Shown piece after piece: positions 1-6,533 of a stretch of DNA of 6,533 nt. Positions within the stretch are counted from its first letter, which is position 1. The number at the start of each line of letters is the position of its first letter. The stretch lies in the NCBI GenBank assembly GCA_003224785.1, contig QHZV01000151.1, positions 1-6,533 of the forward strand, written 5' to 3'. The notes under the pieces were generated by a model, which was not told where the DNA came from, did no database searches, and saw nothing but the letters and a program-made list of their open reading frames with translations. This DNA is from Acidobacteriota bacterium (lineage in GTDB: Bacteria; Acidobacteriota; Terriglobia; Terriglobales; Acidobacteriaceae). A program made the position numbers and the translations under genes.

Positions 1-1722
1 GAGGAAAATAATCTTAATCAAAACATTTCGACTTTGCGGCGCGTTTTTGGCGAAAAACCGGGAGAACACCGGTTTATCGTAACCATTTCTGGCCACGGCT
101 ATCGCTTTGTTCCTTACGTCAAAGTTGTCGGCGAAAGCGGCGGGTCTGAATTAGAGGCGGCAGCCGAGAAGTTAGAACCCATCGAAATAAAGGAATCTCG
201 TCCCATACCAGGGCCTTACACCGGCAACCGGAGAAGTATTGCTGTGTACGTTTTTGTCGGGTTACTTGCCTTGGGTCTCATAGCCGGAGTTCTTTACCAC
301 TCGAAAAACTCAACCAGCTTGGTTTCGCATTCGAGAAGTAAGACGATTGCCGTTCTGCCTTTCAAGCCGCTTGTCGCGGGAAGCCGCAATCAAGCGTTGG
401 AAATGGGAATGGCGGACGCATTGATCTCGAAACTTGCAGGCGGCGAAATTATCGTGCGTCGGCTTAGCTCCGTGAGCCGCTACGTTGCTTTGGAACAAGA
501 TTCGCTAATTGCGGGCCGCGAATTGGGCGCTGAAATTGTTCTGGACGGAACAATTCAAACCGCAGGTGACAGGATCAGAGTTTCAGCAGAGCTGCTTCGC
601 GTCGGCGACGGCAAGCAATTGTGGGCCGGACAATTCGATGAAAACTTTGCCGATATTTTTGCCGTTCAGGACTCGATCTCGGAAAAGGTGGCCGCAGCTG
701 TGAAAATACCGCTCGGTGACAATGCGAAAAAGCATTACACCGAAAATGTCGAAGCCTACCAGCTTTATATGAAAGGGCGGTTTCACGTTCTCAAAACAAT
801 AAAGTCGGAAACCGAAATAGCCCTTACCTATTTCCAACAGGCGACTGAAGCCGATCCGAATTACGCGCTCGCCTATGTCGGGCTCGCTGACGCCTATCGC
901 GGGCTTGCAGTTGGCGGTGAGATGCCGTCCGCCGAGTTTTTTCCTAGAGCAAAAGCGGCGGCAAATAAAGCAATCGAGATTGACAATACGCTTGCCGAAG
1001 CTCACGCGATCCTCGGTCACGTAATATTTTGGTATGGCTGGGATTGGAACGCCGCCGAAAATGAATACAAACATGCTCTGGAACTTGATCCGAACAGTGC
1101 GGATTCGCTTAAGTTTTATGCTCATCTGCTTTCATGCACGGGACGGCATTCGGAAGCACTCGCCAAAATAAAACGGGCCAGAGAGATCGATCCCCTTAAT
1201 TTGGGAATAAACGCTCTCGAAGGACTGTTTCTCCTTCACGCCGGGCAAACTGATGAAGCTATAAATAGTTTGCAGAGGACTCTTGATCTGGATCCGAATT
1301 ATCGTCTCGCTCATGTGTTTGCGGCGAGGGCTTACAGCGAGAAAGGAATGTTTGCCGAAGCGGTTGCCGAAGCCAGTAAGGGCAGAGATTTATCCGCCGT
1401 TAGTTCGGAACCGATTGCGTTTGGTGCTTACGCTTTAGCGAAGTCGAGCAAGGTTGCGGAAGCTCAAGCCGCACTCGATGAATTGCTAAGATTGTCACAA
1501 ACACGTTATGTTCCGCCGACTAGCGTCGCGCTGATTTATAACGGGCTTGGCAAAAGGGATAAAGCACTCGAGTATCTGGAAAAAGGCTTTACGGAAAAGG
1601 ATGTACGTATGGTTTTTCTGAAAGTCGAGCCGAAATGGAACAATCTCCGAAACGAGCCGCGTTTTGTTGAGCTAATGAAAGAGATGAACTACTCAGGAAG
1701 AACGATGAAGGACACTCGATGA
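1..1722 (+). CDS. Winged-helix DNA-binding, membrane-anchored TPR regulator (CadC/OmpR-type), 5' end missing
   Basis: The frame is open from base 1, so the gene starts upstream; an in-frame TTG at 34 is not the start. The 573 visible residues begin with the end of an OmpR/CadC-type winged helix: NISTLRRVFGE followed by the GHGYRFVPYV hairpin (about residues 1-41). A linker leads to one hydrophobic membrane segment at about 79-99 (AVYVFVGLLALGLIAG). Next comes a domain opening with KTIAVLPFKPL (about 114-240), as seen in adenylate-cyclase-like and TolB/FlgO-like TPR regulators. Several TPR units follow (about 250-540), recognisable by repeats such as ALELDPNSAD and TLDLDPNYRLA. The end, with WNNLRNEPRFVELM, is typical of the family. 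Family knowledge predicts a cytoplasmic DNA-binding head and periplasmic sensor/TPR part, acting as a one-component regulator. Its target is unknown; the co-directional glycoside hydrolase genes downstream are candidates by position only. No catalytic residues are apparent. Confidence 0.9.
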   Translation, partial: EENNLNQNISTLRRVFGEKPGEHRFIVTISGHGYRFVPYVKVVGESGGSELEAAAEKLEPIEIKESRPIPGPYTGNRRSIAVYVFVGLLALGLIAGVLYHSKNSTSLVSHSRSKTIAVLPFKPLVAGSRNQALEMGMADALISKLAGGEIIVRRLSSVSRYVALEQDSLIAGRELGAEIVLDGTIQTAGDRIRVSAELLRVGDGKQLWAGQFDENFADIFAVQDSISEKVAAAVKIPLGDNAKKHYTENVEAYQLYMKGRFHVLKTIKSETEIALTYFQQATEADPNYALAYVGLADAYRGLAVGGEMPSAEFFPRAKAAANKAIEIDNTLAEAHAILGHVIFWYGWDWNAAENEYKHALELDPNSADSLKFYAHLLSCTGRHSEALAKIKRAREIDPLNLGINALEGLFLLHAGQTDEAINSLQRTLDLDPNYRLAHVFAARAYSEKGMFAEAVAEASKGRDLSAVSSEPIAFGAYALAKSSKVAEAQAALDELLRLSQTRYVPPTSVALIYNGLGKRDKALEYLEKGFTEKDVRMVFLKVEPKWNNLRNEPRFVELMKEMNYSGRTMKDTR

Positions 1723-1735
1723 AGGAGAGGCAACA

Positions 1736-1900
1736 ATGCCGACATTCGATCATCGCGGATGGAAAACCGATGCATCCTGCATCGCGTGCGAGCGCTCCGG
1801 GCGAGATGGTGGTAACGTGTTCGATACGGACATCCTAATCCCACACTCCCCTTTTAATCCGCTCGAAACTCCTCTAATCGTTCACCGATGCTTTCGATAA
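1736..1900 (+). CDS. Possible small hypothetical protein, 54 aa
   Basis: An ATG at 1736 lies 8 bases after a strong Shine-Dalgarno sequence (AAGGAG, 1722-1727), 13 bases after the regulator stop, and opens 54 codons to TAA at 1898-1900. The product starts MPTFDHRGWK and has a CxxC pair (CIAC, residues 15-18), which could bind a metal or be chance. There is no signal peptide, membrane segment or recognised family. The placement suggests translational coupling with the regulator. Against it: the C-terminal half looks unstructured, and a rival 39-codon frame starts at an ATGA overlap with the regulator stop (1719-1838). It may be a real microprotein, a remnant of a larger gene, or noncoding. The ribosome binding site is the only positive evidence. 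Confidence 0.25.
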   Translation: MPTFDHRGWKTDASCIACERSGRDGGNVFDTDILIPHSPFNPLETPLIVHRCFR

Positions 1901-2177
1901 CTACTTCTTGAGAAAACAAGCCTGAAATCCGCATGCAATAAATGCTATCGCGAGTTCGCAACAATTGACGCGCAGTGCGGTGTTCTCGGCGGAAATAAAG
2001 CAGAAAGTGATTGGGGTTAGCATCAGCCATTGGTGCTGAATCCGATCACAGCAAGGTTCATTCTGCCTGGAAGTTTAGGGTTGCGCTTGTGGACTCTAAC
2101 GAACTCGTGGAATGCAGGACAATCCAACTGAGGTCCACGCTTGAAAGAAGCCTCTCTACAGTTTCCTTGCACTAAAA
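1901..2177 (+). other. Intergenic stretch with no recognisable gene
   Basis: Stops occur often in all frames and I see no credible coding frame on either strand. The only structure noticed is a weak 5-bp inverted repeat with a 7-base loop (TCAGC at 2023-2027, GCTGA at 2035-2039), too short to call. The length suggests room for upstream regulation of the hydrolase promoter, or decayed sequence. Confidence 0.5.
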
Positions 2178-2193
2178 TCTAAAGCCTTTTAGA
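2178..2193 (+). promoter_or_regulatory. Inverted repeat, candidate operator
   Basis: TCTAAA (2178-2183) and TTTAGA (2188-2193) form a perfect 6-bp inverted repeat around GCCT. It ends 2 bases before the TTGACA of the candidate promoter, a position where a regulator could contact RNA polymerase. The stem is AT-rich and has no T-run after it, so a DNA-binding site is more likely than a terminator. The protein that would bind is unknown; the winged-helix regulator upstream is one candidate by proximity. Confidence 0.4.
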
Positions 2194-2195
2194 CA

Positions 2196-2224
2196 TTGAC
2201 AACCCTTTTACCCAGGAGTATCAA
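2196..2224 (+). promoter_or_regulatory. Candidate sigma70-type promoter for the GH74/GH30 genes
   Basis: A perfect TTGACA -35 box (2196-2201) is followed after exactly 17 bases by TATCAA (2219-2224), which matches four of six positions of the -10 consensus. Transcription would begin near 2231 and give a leader of about 50 bases before the ATG at 2282. No comparable pair was noticed elsewhere in the gap. The consensus used is that of well-studied bacteria, and promoters of the presumed host may differ. Confidence 0.5.
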
Positions 2225-2267
2225 GTTGGGCGTCGCGTCGAGGTACAGATAGTCGAGGGGCAAGGAT

Positions 2268-2273
2268 AAGGAG
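2268..2273 (+). promoter_or_regulatory. Ribosome binding site of the GH74 gene
   Basis: AAGGAG lies 8 bases before the ATG at 2282. It fixes the start, together with the signal peptide that begins there, and rules out the ATG at 2352 in the frame used by the 3' part of the gene. Confidence 0.8.
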
Positions 2274-2281
2274 AGACCACG

Positions 2282-4640
2282 ATGTCCCCTGTTAAATACC
2301 TCACCACAGATGCCCGGGTTGTAACCCGCCAACCCTTCCTGCGAACCATATTTGGACTCTTGCTTTTGTGCGGTTCAAGCATGTTGCCGAACGATGTTTG
2401 GGCCCAAACTTCTTACACCTGGCACAACGTCCGGATTGTTGCCGGAGGTTTTATCACCGGAATCGTTTACCACCCAAACGTGCAAAATCTGGTTTACGCA
2501 CGCACCGATATTGGAGGCCTATATCGCAGCACCGATGGCGGCACAAACTGGACGCCTCTTCTTGACTCGGTCAATTGGAGCAACTGGGGTTACTCCGGTG
2601 TCCTCTCGGTTGCTATCATGGGACCCGAATAATGGCGCCATCCTTAAGAGCACCGACCAAGGGAATACATGGACCGTTGCGCCCCTTCCATTCAAGGTTG
2701 GCGGCAACATGCCCGGCCGGGGGAACGGCGAACGCCTTGCTGTGGATCCAAACAACAGCAACATCATTTATTACGGTGCGACCGGTGATGCCAGCGGCAC
2801 CTTCGGTCTTTGGAAAAGTACCAATGGTGGTAGCTCCTGGTCGCAAGTAAACAGCTTCACGGCTGTTGGCGATTGGGTTGAGAATCCGAACGATGCGAAT
2901 GGTTATCTCACCGCCAAGCAGGGCATCTGGTGGGTAACTTTCGATCCGCGAACAGTAGTGGGCGGTGTAACGCAAAACATATACGTTGGGGTCGCCACCA
3001 AGAACGCGCCACGGATTTATCGCAGCACAGATGGCGGTTCTAATTGGTCTGCCTTGGGCGGGCAGCCCTTGACCGAGTGTGGCGGCACCGGAATTATTCC
3101 GACGAAAGCGGCGATTGAGCCGGTCAGCGGCACGATGTACGTGAGCTATGGTATGGCATCTGGACCTTATGATGATGAAAAAGGCGAGGTTTGGAAATAC
3201 AACATCAGTTCCGCTGCCTGGACCAACATCAATCCTCTTGTGAACGATTGTCAGCCGCCCGGAGGCGGAAACATTTTCTTCGGATTTAACGGCCTTTCAG
3301 TCAGCAAATCCAATCCAAATGTAATTATGGTGACGGGCCACAGCTCCTGGTGGCCGGACACGTATATCTTCCGTAGCACCAACGGTGGCGCGACCTGGAC
3401 GAACATCTGGCACTGGACGCGCTACCCGAGTATTGCCTACGAGATCGTGTACCCACACGACATCACGATGTCGCCGTGGCTGAAATTTCCGGCCGCACCC
3501 GTGTGCTCAGGAAGTGGGGGTGGCAGGCCTGGCCCGGTTGAGAACCCGAAAATTGGCTGGATGACGGCCGCGCTGGCCATCGATCCTTTCAATACCAACA
3601 ACTTTCTTTACGGCACCGGCGCAACGTTGTACGGCACCAGCGATGCGAACCTGTGGGATGACGCCAGCACTAGCACGCCGTTTCACATTTCAGTCAAAGG
3701 AAACGGGATTGAGGAAACATCAGTCACCGATCTGGCAGTTCCACCTTCTGGGCCGAAGCTGTTAAGCGGCGTGGGGGACATTCGCGGGTTTTACCACAGC
3801 AACGTGACGACTGTGCCTTCTACGCAATACCAGGTGCTGACCTCAACCAACTCGCTTGATTTCGCTCAGGGTGTGCCGGCGAAGGTGGTCCGCGCGGGGA
3901 ATGGCGACAGCAGCAACTGCGAAAAGAGTTTCGCCTACTCCACCGACGGGGGCCAAACCTGGAAGATGGTCGGAGGCCAGCCTACAGGTGTAACCGGCAG
4001 CAACAATGATTCGGTCGCAATGTCGGCCGACGGCACTCGCGTGATTTGGGCGCCCAACGGAACGACTGCCGCTTACACTTCAACCAACTGGACGGCAGCG
4101 AGTCCGACCTGGACGGCCATAACCGGTCTGCCGGCGCAAGCCAAGGTGCGCGCTGATCGCGTCACTGCGAACAAGTTTTACGGATTCGCGAGCGGCGTTT
4201 TTTACGTGAGTACCAACGGAACCAGCTTCTCCGCTACCGTCAGTTCGGGCCTGCCAATCACAGCAAAGCTCGTCACTGTTTACAACAAGGCGAATGATAT
4301 CTGGCTGGTCAGTCCTGACCCGACAACAGGTGGTGTTTGGCATTCGACAAACGGTGGTGCGAGTTTCACCAAACTTACGAGTGTGTCGCTGGCGGATGGC
4401 GTGGGCTTTGGTGCTCCAGCGACTGGACAACCGTATCCCGCGATCTACCTCGCCGGACAGGTCGGCTCCACGCGTGGCTTCTATCGCTCGGTAGATGGCG
4501 GGGCAAGCTGGAGTCAGATCAATGACAGCAATCACAACTGGTACTACTCTGGCTTCGTGATTACTGGCGACCCGAACCAATATGGACGCGTCTACATCGC
4601 GACCAACGGACGCGGCATCATCTACGGCGACGGGCCATAG
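2282..4640 (+). pseudogene. GH74 xyloglucanase-type glycoside hydrolase, disrupted by deletion and frameshift
   Basis: GH74 enzymes are twin seven-bladed beta-propellers that cut the beta-1,4-glucan backbone of xyloglucan. The 5' part (2282-2632) encodes a signal peptide with likely cleavage VWA|QT after residue 41, the mature start YTWHNVRI, and YARTDIGGLYR, which carries the presumed first catalytic Asp (D76, codon 2507-2509). This frame ends in MGPE and TAA at 2630. Family similarity resumes in another frame from 2616 (SWDPNNGAILKSTD) and continues to TAG at 4638 with GNMPGRGNGERLAVDPNN, SWWPDTYIFRSTNGG, IGWMTAALAIDPF and the end TNGRGIIYGD. About nine Asp-box-like repeats ((R/K)ST(D/N)GGxxW and degenerate forms) are spread along it. 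Recalled intact GH74 proteins have about 17 residues (DP...NKV..AVGMYTN) between the two parts, so roughly 53 bases, not a multiple of three, appear lost at 2615-2618. The second presumed catalytic Asp (codon 3777-3779, motif GDIRGF) is in the 3' part, so neither fragment can be active alone. An assembly error remains possible. Confidence 0.88.
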
Positions 4641-4660
4641 AACAAATAGAACGACGGGCT

Positions 4661-4685
4661 GCGGGTCTCTGGCAAAGGGACCCGC
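4661..4685 (+). other. Strong intercistronic RNA hairpin
   Basis: GCGGGTCTCT (4661-4670) can pair with AGGGACCCGC (4676-4685) around the loop GGCAA, giving a 10-bp stem with one G-U pair, 21 bases after the GH74 stop. No T-run follows, so it is not a canonical intrinsic terminator. It could protect or process the mRNA, or act as a weak terminator between the two hydrolase genes. Confidence 0.55.
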
Positions 4686-4735
4686 GGAAATGTCGCGGCC
4701 ACCCCCTGCTTCTCTTACAGTTCAGTTCATAGCAG

Positions 4736-4741
4736 AAAGGA
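4736..4741 (+). promoter_or_regulatory. Ribosome binding site of the GH30 gene
   Basis: AAAGGA lies 5 bases before the ATG at 4747. It decides the start: the same frame is open further upstream to 4582, inside the GH74 3' end, but that stretch encodes a low-complexity, non-secretory sequence, whereas 4747 starts directly with a signal peptide. Confidence 0.75.
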
Positions 4742-4746
4742 ACAAT

Positions 4747-6108
4747 ATGAAGCGAACCGCCCTTTTGACAACTCTTTTTTCTCTATTTTTGATTTCCAGT
4801 GCGCAGATCGCGCTCGCAGCAGGCGCAACTGTAACGGTGGACTACAATCAGCCGAAGCAAACGCTCGCCGGCTTTGGCGCCTCTATCACGTGGCTCGCAG
4901 GTGACCTCAACAGTTTTACGCCTGCCGATCAGAGTGTAATTCTCGATTCTCTTTACTCCACAACCAAACCCAGCGCTGGGTTGAGCATCATCCGCGGGGG
5001 TTCGATGCTGTGCGAATTCAATCCATCCGCGGGGACATATAACTGGAATCATCCCTTGATTCAAAGCGAGATGTCCTGGATGAATCGGGTGAAATCAACC
5101 TACGGCGTCAACCAATTCCTCGTAACCACCTGGACCCCGCCGGCATTCATGAAAAGCAATAACTCATGTTCAAACGGCGGCTCGGTGTTGACGCAGTATT
5201 ATCCCGACCTGGCAAACACAATGGTGCTGTGGCTGCAGAACGCTCAAACTTCTCTGGGTCAGCAGGTAAACGTGTGGAGTGTGCAGAATGAACCTTCGAA
5301 TAGCACCAGCTACGACAGCGCCAACTATACCCCAGCGCAATTCATTAGTTTTGTCACGGGCTATCTGAAACCAGCGATGTTGACTGCTGGATTGACCACG
5401 AAAATCACGGTGCCGGAAAACTCCGTGTGGGGCGGGCCATCTTATTTCGATAGCAACTGGGGATTCCCCATTCTGCAGAACCAACCGCAAATGGATGCCG
5501 ATGTGGACATACTCGCAACCCACGATTATGGCGCGAACTACGCCCTTGACTCACCATCTCAAGCGGCGCTGCAGTACAACAAGCCCATTTGGCAAACTGA
5601 GGTTTATCGGGGTCACACTTACAACGGAAGCATCACCGACGCGCTCAGCTGGGCCGATTCGATTCATGGTGCGCTCACCACGGGCAATTTCAGTGCCTGG
5701 TTCTACTGGTGGGCCATAGATTACGTGAATGACAATGGTGGGCTCATCATTTACGACAACACGAATTGGACCTACAAAATTCCAAAGCGCGTTTATGCCC
5801 TTGGGAACTTTAGCCGCTTCATGCGGCCAGGTTCCACCGTCCTTGCTACGTCCTCGACCAGCTCAAGTATCCAGGCCACCGCGGTGCGCCCGACAAGCGG
5901 GAGTGTCGCTTTGGTTTTGGCCAATCAGTCGAAGAGCTCGACAACGGTGACGGTCAGCCTGGCGAATCTGTCGAACCCACCGTCTAGCGTGACGCCTTAT
6001 CGCACATCCGCAACTGAAAATCAGGCACCGCTTACCCCAATTCCAGTCAGTGGCGGATCATTCACCATCACGATTCCGGCCAGTTCGGTTGTGACAGTTG
6101 TGGGATGA
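4747..6108 (+). CDS. Secreted GH30-family glycoside hydrolase (probable xylanase or related beta-glycanase)
   Basis: The 453-residue protein starts with a signal peptide (MKRTALLTTLFSLFLISSAQ, cleavage ALA|AG after residue 24), so it is exported. The mature part follows the GH30 plan: an N-terminal strand of the side beta-sandwich with QTLAGFGAS (38-46), a (beta/alpha)8 barrel, and a C-terminal beta-sandwich (about 352-453) introduced by LGNFSRFMRPGS. The acid/base is E182 in VQNEP and the nucleophile E285 in WQTEV; TTWTPPAFMK (127-136) and ILATHDYG (255-262) match conserved barrel strands. It most resembles the GH30 subgroup that includes GH30_8 glucuronoxylanases. The loop after strand 8 reads YWWAIDYVNDNGG (320-332), where classical GH30_8 enzymes have WYIRRSYGP with the arginine that grips methylglucuronic acid. 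Strict glucuronoxylan specificity is therefore doubtful; a general xylanase or another beta-glycanase activity is possible. It begins 106 bases after the GH74 stop and may share its transcript. The gene looks intact. Confidence 0.9.
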   Translation: MKRTALLTTLFSLFLISSAQIALAAGATVTVDYNQPKQTLAGFGASITWLAGDLNSFTPADQSVILDSLYSTTKPSAGLSIIRGGSMLCEFNPSAGTYNWNHPLIQSEMSWMNRVKSTYGVNQFLVTTWTPPAFMKSNNSCSNGGSVLTQYYPDLANTMVLWLQNAQTSLGQQVNVWSVQNEPSNSTSYDSANYTPAQFISFVTGYLKPAMLTAGLTTKITVPENSVWGGPSYFDSNWGFPILQNQPQMDADVDILATHDYGANYALDSPSQAALQYNKPIWQTEVYRGHTYNGSITDALSWADSIHGALTTGNFSAWFYWWAIDYVNDNGGLIIYDNTNWTYKIPKRVYALGNFSRFMRPGSTVLATSSTSSSIQATAVRPTSGSVALVLANQSKSSTTVTVSLANLSNPPSSVTPYRTSATENQAPLTPIPVSGGSFTITIPASSVVTVVG

Positions 6109-6119
6109 AGAATTTCACC

Positions 6120-6172
6120 GAGGGCGCGCCTGATGCTGGGCTCGTGCGCCCTCTGGTCCTGTCCAGTTTTTT
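6120..6172 (+). terminator. Probable intrinsic terminator after the GH30 gene
   Basis: GAGGGCGC (6120-6127) pairs with GCGCCCTC (6146-6153), and two more pairs (one G-U) extend the stem inward to a 14-base loop. Six T residues follow at 6167-6172. The T-run is 13 bases from the stem, further than ideal, so termination may be inefficient. The position 11 bases after the GH30 stop supports the call. Confidence 0.5.
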
Positions 6173-6373
6173 GGCCCCATCACCGTCACGCCGGGGACTT
6201 CCTCGACCTGGATGCACTGTAAAGTGCACTCGCCGCAATTGCCCCTTTGGATCACGACGGTGTGGCGCGCATTATGAAATCCGAATGGTGACGTTCGGTC
6301 TGACTTTAGCTTCCGGTTTGCCCGTGATCTGCCCAAATAGGACTAGTCCCAGCACTCTGAGTGTTATCGCTTG
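6173..6373 (+). other. Intergenic stretch without a convincing gene
   Basis: Open frames exist on both strands here but none has a ribosome binding site and recognisable protein features together. A perfect inverted repeat, TGCACT (6213-6218) and AGTGCA (6223-6228) around GTAA, is the clearest structure and could be a protein-binding site or a small RNA hairpin. No insertion sequence ends were recognised. Confidence 0.4.
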
Positions 6374-6533
6374 TTAACGTCGCTTTTTTGCGAGGGGAGA
6401 ACGCGGCTCTTGCAGGCGCGCTATCTCGCGCCTTGGATGGAGACGTCGGATTCGTATGTGGTCGAGCATAGGTGCGGCGACGCTGCAGCCGAATTTCCCT
6501 TCGACGTGCAAGTAAATCGCTTGCATGCCATTT
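6374..6533 (-). CDS. Possible C-terminal end of a minus-strand gene, product unknown
   Basis: On the minus strand a frame is open from the right edge for 52 residues to TAA (6376-6374). It includes AIYLHVEGKFGCSVAAPMLD and ends with a basic tail, SPLAKKRR. Many codons end in G or C, as expected for a real gene in this sequence. No family is recognised. If real it converges on the GH30 gene and probably starts beyond the window; an internal ATG (6526-6524) is the only visible start and its upstream sequence is cut off. Chance openness over about 160 bases is entirely possible. Confidence 0.3.
   Translation of the reverse strand, partial: NGMQAIYLHVEGKFGCSVAAPMLDHIRIRRLHPRREIARLQEPRSPLAKKRR
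6507..6525 (+). repeat. Short inverted repeat near the right edge
   Basis: TGCAAG (6507-6512) and CTTGCA (6520-6525) flank the 7-base spacer TAAATCG, and a GCATGC palindrome overlaps the right arm. It could be a hairpin or protein site; it also lies inside the doubtful minus-strand reading frame. Confidence 0.3.

Noticed and set aside
583..1125. 180-residue minus-strand ORF inside the regulator
   Set aside because: It is fully antisense to a well-supported TPR gene and shows no recognisable domain.
2141..2178. TTGAAA (2141) and TAAAAT (2173) as an alternative promoter
   Set aside because: The spacer of 26 bases is far too long for a sigma70-type promoter.
2237..2258. Direct repeat GTCGAGG at 2237-2243 and 2252-2258
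   Set aside because: Two 7-base copies in a leader are weak evidence and could be chance.
2352..2615. Upstream extension of the 3' GH74 frame starting at the ATG at 2352
   Set aside because: This part does not look like GH74 and overlaps the genuine signal peptide and N-terminal blade in the other frame; it is a shadow before the frameshift.
2615..2632. Programmed ribosomal frameshifting to join the two GH74 frames
   Set aside because: There is no slippery heptamer at the junction, and the missing conserved segment would not be restored by a frameshift.
4080..4580. 166-residue minus-strand ORF inside the GH74 gene
   Set aside because: It is antisense to clear GH74 propeller sequence; the long open frame reflects codon bias of the opposite strand.
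4582..4746. N-terminal extension of the GH30 gene
   Set aside because: It overlaps the GH74 3' end in another frame, is rich in Thr, Ala and Arg without family similarity, and would bury the signal peptide that starts at 4747.
6115..6336. 73-residue minus-strand ORF containing GNCGECTLQC
   Set aside because: Its cysteine cluster drew attention, but it runs through the probable GH30 terminator, no family is recognised, and I saw no ribosome binding site; a chance frame is more likely.
6105..6377. 90-residue plus-strand ORF overlapping the GH30 stop
   Set aside because: It covers the terminator hairpin, is rich in Arg, Pro and Ser without a recognisable domain, and its start has no ribosome binding site.
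6415..6432. GGCGCG / CGCGCC hairpin as a terminator
   Set aside because: No T-run follows on the plus strand and no gene end lies just before it.

Overview
The window looks like soil-type bacterial DNA of moderate GC. It carries three co-directional (+) genes: the 3' part of a membrane-anchored winged-helix/TPR regulator, a disrupted GH74 xyloglucanase-type glycoside hydrolase, and an intact secreted GH30-type glycoside hydrolase. The regulator architecture (OmpR/CadC-type winged helix, one membrane segment, a domain opening with IAVLPF, then TPRs) is especially common in Acidobacteriota. That makes Acidobacteriota (for example Blastocatellia-like) the best guess, but this is inference from family distribution and not a marker gene.

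Layout. 1-1722: regulator, cut by the left edge of the window. 1723-2281: a 559-base gap holding one doubtful 54-codon ORF with a good ribosome binding site (1736-1900). Near its 3' end it has a perfect 6+6 inverted repeat (2178-2193) beside a consensus-like promoter (2196-2224), which probably drives the hydrolase genes. 2282-4640: GH74 gene with a signal peptide. Its frame breaks at about 2615-2618, where about 17 conserved family residues are also missing, so a deletion of roughly 50 bases with frameshift is the simplest reading. The two expected catalytic aspartates fall on opposite sides of the break. 4641-4746: short gap with a 10-bp GC-rich hairpin and the GH30 ribosome binding site. 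4747-6108: GH30 enzyme, complete, with signal peptide and both catalytic glutamates. 6109-6533: a probable terminator (6120-6172), about 200 bases with no convincing gene, and a possible minus-strand gene end (6374-6533) entering from the right edge.

Function. Taken together this resembles a small hemicellulose-degradation locus. The GH74 gene, when intact, would have cut xyloglucan outside the cytoplasm. The GH30 enzyme probably attacks xylan or a related beta-glycan; it lacks the arginine region that gives classical GH30_8 enzymes their glucuronoxylan specificity. The regulator could sense an envelope or periplasmic signal and control the locus, but only adjacency and orientation support that link. 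I found no CRISPR array, tRNA, rRNA or recognisable insertion sequence. The most notable observation is the decay of the GH74 gene beside an intact GH30 gene.
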